Source: Athripsodes cinereus
Taxonomy: Eukaryota > Arthropoda > Insecta > Trichoptera > Leptoceridae
Reading direction: 5' to 3'
DNA length: 64,000 nt
Assembly: GCA_947579605.1 (NCBI GenBank)
Contig: OX388321.1
Coordinates: forward strand, 19,087,614 to 19,151,613
Made by a program: the position numbers and the translations under genes
The notes under the pieces: model-generated
The model's input: the letters and a program-made list of their open reading frames with translations, nothing else
The model's database searches: none
What the model was told of the DNA's origin: nothing
Shown: positions 57,642 through 64,000 of the stretch, one piece after another
Numbering within the stretch: position 1 is the first letter of the stretch
How the letters are laid out: each line of letters begins with the position of its first letter

Positions 57642-57917
57642 TTTTTATTTATTTATTTATTTATTCTTTTTGCACATCATCATTACATAACAGTGTTAAC
57701 AAAATAATATAAAATTTTAAAAACTAGGACGATGTGCAGTGGCGAGATTATCACTATAAAGTGATTTCTTCCATCTAATCACGACACATTGACATGAAAC
57801 TAGTAAAAAACAAATTCACTTACAAAAATTTACATTCTTCATTTTGCCCTGGCCGGGAATCGAACCCGGGACCTCGTGAATCAAAGGCAAGTGCGTTAGC
57901 CTCCGCGCCACACCGGT
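57642..57917 (-). mobile_element. Full-length tRNA-derived SINE (8-bp TSD CGTCAATC)
   Basis: Read on the minus strand it starts ACCGGTGTGGCGCGGAGGCT (A-box region) and has the B box GGTTCGATTCCCGG about 45 bases on, then a body ending in TTAGATGGAAGAAATCAC, a complementary GTGATAATCTCGCC, and a (AATA)n tail at 57643-57668. Direct repeats CGTCAATC at 57634-57641 and 57918-57925 mark the insertion. The body matches the tails at 10071, 58404 and 60359, so those are probably 5'-truncated relatives or the partner LINE. Confidence 0.9.
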
Positions 57918-57959
57918 CGTCAATCAAATCATATACAATATTCCTGCTGAGACCGCCTT

Positions 57960-58079
57960 GGCCAAAAGCTGTTATGGTCTCAGTGCAGGGTGATGTTTTA
58001 TAATAATAATAATAATAACAATATATATACACAATAACATACATAATATATATATACATAATATAATTTTTTTTTTTCA
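57960..58079. repeat. Simple repeats (TAA)n and (TA)n
   Basis: ATAATAATAATAATAACAAT near 57995 and TATATATA stretches to about 58065, then a T run at 58067-58077. Confidence 0.6.
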
Positions 58080-58240
58080 ATTCATTTGATCAAAGTACCC
58101 GTCCCAGAATTGAGCGTGGCTCGTGCTCTGGGACAGGCCTTGATCCTCTGTATATTGATTGTATCTTACTTGAATGTATACCTTCTATGTAATAGTTTGT
58201 AATCAATATACAGTAAATGAATAAATAAATTAATTAATTA
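58080..58240 (+). repeat. Retroelement tail, variant
   Basis: TTGAGCGTGGCTCGTGCTCTGG/GACAGGCC, CTCTGTATATTGATTGTATC, CAATATACAGTAAATGAATAAA and a (TTAA)n-like end. A distant member of the tail family. Confidence 0.5.
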
Positions 58241-58403
58241 ATTAAACTTGGTGATGAGACAATTCATCACCAATCCTCACTAGGTTGCCCTGTATCGAAG
58301 CGTGCTTTCTCTCGTGGAGTCCTTGTGAGGATGGAGGACCTTCAAATATTTTTTCACTCTTGATAATTTAGGTTTTTTTAAACTTAACTTGTAAAATTTA
58401 TAA

Positions 58404-58540
58404 ATGTGTGTTAGTTGGAGGAGATCGCGTTTTGCGATAAATTCGCGCTCTGTATATTGATTGTATTTAATTTGAATGTATTTCTCTATAAAATTGTTTG
58501 CAATCAATGTGCAGTAAAGAATGAATAAATAAATAAATAA
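58404..58540 (+). repeat. Retroelement 3' tail, good copy
   Basis: GTTAGTTGGAGGAGATCGCG with TTTTGCGATAAATTCGCGCT can form a stem; then CTGTATATTGATTGTATTTA, CAGTAAAGAATGAATAAATA and (AAAT)n. Confidence 0.7.
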
Positions 58541-58594
58541 AATATTTTAAATTGAGGCATACAGTCATAATACTTACATAGGCTTTATTTCAAT

Positions 58595-58760
58595 GTTGTT
58601 TTTTTTTTTAATAATAATAAAAACATTAAAAATCTTTATTGCGCAAAAATATCAATAGTATAGAAAAAAAACATTGCAACATTATTAATGAACAAATTTA
58701 TTTTGTGCAATTGGCGAATTTATCGCAGAAGCGCGATATCTCCTAACTAGCCCATTTTCA
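58595..58760 (-). repeat. Retroelement tail, reversed
   Basis: In minus orientation GGGCTAGTTAGGAGATATCG, CGCTTCTGCGATAAATTCGCC, then AATAAAGATTTTTAATG and an A/T-rich end. Confidence 0.55.
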
Positions 58761-58842
58761 CTCTTTTATAAATAAATACGATATTTCTAGCTAATATACC
58801 AATATATTTATTCGTATCGGATAGAGATACTCGTATCCATCC

Positions 58843-59095
58843 TGTGGAGCACCCGCTAGAATTAGTCTTCCACTCTTCTCCGTAAGTTTTCGAGTGTCCT
58901 GTAAAAGGCAGGTGTTCGAAAAAAATATGACATTTTACATCTTAAATTCAGTGATGAGTTTGCCACCCACCCAAAATGTCTTGATTTTATATTAGCATGG
59001 AGAGGACAAGAGACAGCTTGAATGTTTCTGACATGCAGCTGGTCTGCTGGCTCCGCCACTTGTGGGTTATGCCGTGATGGTATAGTAGTAGTAGC
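58843..59095 (+). repeat. 240-bp dispersed repeat, nearly full, (TAG)n tail
   Basis: Blocks GTGGAGCACCCGCTAGAATT, CCACTCTTCTCCGTAAG, TTTTCGAGTGTCCTGTAAAA, CCACCCACCCAAAATG, a GGAGAGGACAAGAGACAGC segment, CATGCAGCTGGTCTGCTGG and GGGTTATGCCGTGATGG, ending in TAGTAGTAGTAG at about 59083-59094. Confidence 0.8.
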
Positions 59096-59104
59096 TAGAT
59101 ATCA

Positions 59105-59106
<2 letters not shown>

Positions 59107-59175
<69 letters not shown>

Positions 59176-59236
59176 AAGATATATCTGGGTTTTTGTTATA
59201 AACCCAAATATAACCTTTCACAGTAAGCTAAAAGCT
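59107..59236 (-). mobile_element. 5'-truncated SINE family 2 with 60-base A tail
   Basis: On the minus strand: CACAAGCTTTTAGCTTACTG, TTATATTTGGGTTTATAAC, AAAAACCCAGATATATC, then a tract of about 60 A (T at 59107-59168 on the plus strand). The body matches 33885-33990. The long uninterrupted tail suggests a young insertion. Confidence 0.75.
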
Positions 59237-59239
59237 TGT

Positions 59240-59732
59240 GTTTTTATCTATAATCTTACCTAAAAGGAAACAATATGATATCCTGAATAGTAAAGTGATG
59301 CGTAGAAACAACCTGAGTCATCAATAAATTAATAATTACGGTCCGTAACTTCATATATACGTGATTATATCTAAGTACATTTTGATGCCTTTTCAGCTTT
59401 GTACTTATGACTTGTCTATTAAACATCAAAGGCATATAGTAACTAACTGGTAAATACATATCAGGTACAGATTATCCCACATACTAGGTATATAGGGGGT
59501 TAATATTCATACCATTTTGTTCTGTGTATAATATATTTGACAGAGCTGAAGGATTTGTAAATTTAAAGTATCGAATTCCTTCTAGTCAACGAAATCAGTT
59601 TACTGAAAGCTTTAATCATTAAATTAGGATCTTGTTAACAAGTTAGAACAACTTCAAAAGTTGCATTTTGCGATACCGTAAAACGGCTTAACATTCGACA
59701 AAGACGTTAATTCGATTTGCTCTTATTTATTT
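59240..59732. other. AT-rich sequence
   Basis: Nothing recognisable. Confidence 0.45.
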
Positions 59733-60172
59733 TGTATGGAGCATTCTGCTTTATGGTTGTGAGACATGGACCATCAGCAAGAGTGAAAGCGGACGGTTGG
59801 CGGCCTTTGAGATGTGGTGCTACAGACGCATGCTTAAGATGCATTGGTCGGAGCACGTCGAAAATGAAGAAGTATTAACCAGGGTAGGCGAAAAAAGGCA
59901 ACTCCTTAAGAGAATCAGCCAACAACGAGCTAACTGGATTGGCCACAACATCAGGTACCCAGGACTACTCATCGCCATCGCAGAGGGTAAGTCCGAGGGG
60001 ACAAATGGCAGAAGCCGACCAAGAGACGCATATATGGACCAACTGAAGAGAGACATGAACTGTGGCTCATACGTAGAGCTAAAAAGACTGGCTGAGAATA
60101 GAGACGAATGGAGAAGAAAAACCAAACTCGTTGCAGACCAATCCAATGGATTGTAACTCATTATATATATAT
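59733..60172 (+). pseudogene. RTE-like LINE, 5'-truncated copy 3
   Basis: Plus-strand frame from FVWSILLYGCETWTISKSES to the stop at 60156, the C-terminal ~140 residues of the family in copies 1 and 2 with a few substitutions (for example SRPRDAYMDQ for GRPRDAYMDQ). Followed by ACTCAT and (TA)n. Only the tail was copied; no reverse transcriptase. Confidence 0.85.
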
Positions 60173-60358
60173 ATTCACAATCTCTTTACTCTATAATCAG
60201 TAATATATTTAGGATGCTTTTGAATACTTGGCAATTTTTCTCTGAGGTCTAATACCAAGCGCATATTTTCAATCCCGGCTCATTGTACAACTTTCGTCTC
60301 GAATTCTATAGCGATTAAGTTATCTCCAATCAAGAGCTAATTTTGGCTTTATATTTTT

Positions 60359-60490
60359 GAGTTAATTGGAAGAGATTGCGATAAACTCGCCCTCTATATA
60401 TTTATTGTATTTAATTTGAATGCATTTTTCTATAAAATTCTATATATTGTGATCAATGTACCTACAGCAAAGATTGAATAAATAAATATA
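60359..60490 (+). repeat. Retroelement 3' tail, good copy
   Basis: GAGTTAATTGGAAGAGATTGCG, GATAAACTCGCCCTCTATAT, AATTTGAATGCATTTTTC, AATGTACCTACAGCAAAG, then AATAAATAAATA. Confidence 0.7.
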
Positions 60491-62415
60491 TCTATGTAGT
60501 GATTTGTTTTAAAAAAGGCCTCATTCTATACCTACCTACTTGACTTTATTTATCAGTGATACTTAAAAACCATTTTATATCGATTGCTCAATAATCTAAC
60601 AAAAACAAATTGCTTATTGTGAAAATATATTTCTAATGTGAGTTTTTCTAAATGTTTATGTTTTAAACCTGAAGAAATCTTTGATAAAAAACGGATTGGA
60701 GGGTTACGTCTGCCTAGTGATTTTTAGTGAATAATCTTGATACTTCTTATTAGGTATTTCTTTTTCTTAATAAAGCAAAGGACTCGAAATAATATATTTT
60801 GCGCAATGTACATATTATTATATATAGCTACATAGTTTTGGTGCATTTTCTTTTAGTTTTTTTATTATCCTCTCTGCTGTTGTAGAATACTAGTGCCAAA
60901 TACATTTCCTTAACTATCCGTCCCGTTGCACGAGCATCCCTTTGTTCGCTTTGTTTCAGCGTAGCGTGGGTATTATATTATTATTACAATATGTACATAA
61001 TGTGTGTGACGCCATTACCACACACACACACACCCATAATTCTGGTCCTGCAATGTGGGTGTGTGGATATGTATTTAGGTTGGCTGACTAACTACGTAAT
61101 ATTGAGCACTATATGGTATATTTTTCAAGTAGAACTGAAGAATGTTTGCATCAGGTTGAAGTGAATTTCTTTTATTCTTTCTTAGATAATAATTTATATA
61201 AATGCAGCAACTACGTTATGAGAATTATATACTTACGTAGCTTACACAATTTCAAATGGCTGGTGAGTGAAATAGAATTCGATATTTTTAGAATATTTGA
61301 TAGAATGATTCCTCAATTCTTTCATGTTGCCTTACGCAGATTTATTTTTGAAAGGTGAACCTGTAGACTTAATTTATTTTATACCTATTTGGAATGTAAA
61401 TAAAAAAACTTTTAATTCCCCATCGATGTGTGCTACAAAACTTTGAAAATATAAATAATAGACAAATAATATGACTTGTAAGAAAAAGTCCGCTATCGTC
61501 TTTACTTATTAAATCACTAGACCAACTTTTGCCCTGTCTATGCGGGCATAAAATTAAAACTTAATCAGAATTCTGAGAACCACGTGGTTTGATCACATGA
61601 ATCGAATTTTTAAGAACGGCCGTGTGTTAGTGAAAGAAATCGTGTATGAGGAATTGTATGAATATAGAAGAAGCGAAAGAAGTATCCATATTGCGTTCCT
61701 TTCTCTCTGCCTATCCCACTTGAGATAGGACGTGGAAGTTTAGATAAATAAATAAACATTTCAGAATATTTCCTTTTCGTAATCCCCATCGGATCATGAA
61801 AATTGGATCTGATGTTTATTGAATCTACTTACAGCACTCAGTAGATTGCCAGCTGATAGATTGTCACTTATCATTATCTGACAGGAATTTATACCTTCAT
61901 AATTATGTACCTATGTACCTACTCACCAGCTTGATGGCACCAATAATATTATTGGATCTATTTTTGGGAAGTAAGCCATGTATCAATGTAATATAATAAA
62001 TATTTGGATATGTATTTATAGTTATTTGTTTACACGTTCTTTGTGAACGTATAAACAAATATTATTATCAAACAGTAAACTGGAAGACCGAGCTCTTTGT
62101 GAAGGTTAGCATCCAATAATTAAGCGCAATCCTTAAAAAATATTATGTATGTTCAAAATTATTATTAAGATACCTGTTATAGATAATGTGAGAGTTATCC
62201 AAAAGAAAGCAAACGCTAATCTACGGTAGGTACCTCCGACCTCGCAATCTTGCAGGTACTCTTTAATGAGATATACCTACTTATTGGGTACCTACTCTTT
62301 ACGTTGACAGCTTTTAAAGCTAATTTGAAGTATGTAATTTAATAATGTGAAATTTTATATTTCATGTTTTTTATGCCTATGTAATGCATATTACTCCCTA
62401 CTCTTTATTGATTCA
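60491..62415. other. AT-rich sequence
   Basis: A short (CA)n tract lies at about 61018-61034, and a 17-bp-arm hairpin TATTTGTTTA.ACGTTC at 62023-62061. An ORF at 61113-61358 has no domain I know. A possible LINE scrap around 61557-61740 is too weak to call. Confidence 0.45.
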
Positions 62416-62568
62416 AACTAAAATAAGAACGTTCCAAAATTTTATAATCAAGTTCACTTGAACCAACGGAACTATCATTCGTATTCTATATGATACAAGT
62501 TGTATATATTTTATTCTAATTAGGAACAATGTAGACTTAACTAAAATTGGAACGTTCCTATTTTAGTT
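62416..62568. mobile_element. Small MITE with AACTAAAATAGGAACGTTCC ends
   Basis: AACTAAAATAAGAACGTTCC at 62416 is the inverse of 62549-62568, with one mismatch over 22 bp, bracketing about 110 AT-rich bases. TSD not clear. Confidence 0.65.
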
Positions 62569-64000
62569 AATGCACACTAAAAATGAAAGAGAATCGGGGG
62601 TACTGTCATAGAATAATAAATATACTAAAGTATAGAAGCCAAGCTGCATACAAATAAATCGTTCTATGGAAGTTCACAGGGAAAGCCCCATCTCTGTGTG
62701 GGGTACGCACAGCTGAGTTTCGCTTTCGCTGTAGGCGGGAAATTTCAAATTTTGTAGATATTGAAGCTCTTTGGATGTGTCGTGTTGTTGTAATCTTGTT
62801 TCCTGACATGTCACCACACCATAATGGCGTCGTGAAATTTCAAGAAACAAGAAAACAACAACATGGCACACTCAAAAACACTTCAATAACTGTAAATTAT
62901 AAAGCACATGAAAGTCTGCGACATATTCTCCTTATTTTTACTGAACGTGAATAAAACTATAAGACATACCATATAGGTATTACTAAAACAATATTTATAC
63001 CAAAGTTAACTATGTATTTGTATAAATATGGCTAAGAACATGACAAAATTGAATCATCTTCATTAATAAATCTAAATATTATTGGATATTTTATGTTTCT
63101 TATTCACATTCAACATGTTATATCAAGGAAATGAACTATAGAATAGGAAACTATTGAAAAAAATATTATGTTGAGAATATTGTTTATTAAACATCTTTTC
63201 ATCATTATTTGTGAAAGGAAAAATCATTTGTGTTATATATCGAACAAATTTAGATAATATGAATGAAAGAAAATATAGAGATTTACTTTTAATTGATGCA
63301 GAATCACAAAATCTTGTAACGACGCACATGGACTTTTTCTAAGTACTTCCATGTCCGCAACAATATAAGTTTTAGCTGCCTTGTCAACAATTCGACATAA
63401 TAAATATTCTGTCTATATTCCATAGATCTGAAACAATAATAACATCATATTATTTTCCAATTTAAAACTAATATAAACTAACAAAAAACTCACAGAAATC
63501 TATTTCAACTTAATATGGAAAGTCATGTATGTATATTATTATGTTAATATGTTTTACACACCTGTGTTCTGTATCGCCTCATTGTTTTAATTATGTGTAT
63601 TTTCTTCAAGAACAATATTACTATTTAATACGAAAAAAACGGCATTTTCATCAAAAAAATGTTATTAAATGCAAATGCGTGATATCTTGACACTTGTGAA
63701 AAATAACAAAATGGTAGTCATAAAACCATGGAAACTGAAAAACCTAACCATAGTTGAATTCGTTCTTTGAAAATTTTCGCAATAGACAATAATAATTCTA
63801 GGAAAAAAGTACTTATCTAGAAAAATTAATAAGTATACTAACGCCATCTAACAGAACCCCTCACTCCCTCAGTAAGTATTGCATTCTCCATAGATTTTAA
63901 TTTTGTATGGCAGTTTGAAGGGCCTGAGGTACTGTCACCCTTGTTACCATTTAGGACACATGCTAGTCAAAACCTACACGGAATTACCGACAATAGGTAT
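62569..64000. other. Intergenic sequence to window end
   Basis: A GC-richer block at 62640-62860 stands out but has no intact, recognisable ORF; it could be a regulatory region or an old repeat. The rest is AT-rich with no supported gene. Confidence 0.4.

Noticed and set aside
57850..57917. tRNA gene (GGTTCGATTCCCGG B box on the minus strand)
   Set aside because: It is the head of a SINE with an 8-bp TSD and (AATA)n tail; no complete cloverleaf with acceptor stem.
61113..61358. 81-residue ORF
   Set aside because: No recognisable domain or splice context; consistent with chance.
61557..61740. LINE-like segment ending in CTATCCCACTTGAGATAGG
   Set aside because: Only faint resemblance and no continuous frame.

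Overview
The window looks like nuclear DNA of an insect, most likely a moth or butterfly. It is very AT-rich and has short genes split by introns. TACCTACC/GTAGGTA strings are scattered throughout. Many copies of a retroelement tail of the type GTTGGAAGAGATCGC...GCGATAA...(AATA)n are present, which is typical of Lepidoptera. The lineage is an inference from repeat style and one conserved gene; no marker gene proves it.

Protein-coding content is sparse. The one gene I can name is ATPsynCF6 (mitochondrial ATP synthase coupling factor 6), + strand, two coding exons 18129-18286 and 21843-22017. Its 3.6-kb intron is packed with mobile DNA: a TIR element containing a nested hAT element, a LINE fragment carrying an RNase H domain, and a 104-bp-arm palindrome. 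Downstream on the same strand are three short ATG-starting exons (25469-25586, 37306-37321, 42277-42352). Each ends in a good splice donor and all leave the same phase (+1). They may be alternative first exons of one long gene whose common exons lie beyond 64 kb; I could not identify it.

Most of the rest is transposable elements and decayed repeats. (1) DNA transposons: hAT elements, six with clear or near-perfect 8-bp target duplications, including a decayed autonomous copy at 30521-32436; a pogo-like element at 27927-29899 whose three-exon ORF keeps only the DNA-binding half of the transposase; a second TA-flanked element with the same layout at 52945-54004; a Harbinger-type MITE; a Mutator-like fragment with repetitive inverted arms near 44 kb; and several unclassified TIR elements. 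(2) LINEs: three nearly identical 5'-truncated RTE-like copies (40.3, 46.2 and 59.7 kb), L2/CR1-like 3' ends, and an RNase H-bearing LINE. (3) Two tRNA-headed SINE families. (4) A roughly 240-bp dispersed repeat present about a dozen times that I cannot place in a known class. (5) Four long, almost perfect palindromes, two of which have the same short inverted-repeat core sitting in unrelated palindromic flanks.

Nesting is common (hAT in TIR element in intron; pogo-like in old hAT; hAT in palindromic MITE; SINE/LINE tail in hAT; RTE in minisatellite), so the insertion order can be read at several places. The large stretches at 11.3-14.9, 15.2-17.0, 38.2-40.2, 49-51.8, 55.5-57.4 and 60.5-64 kb show no gene I can support.
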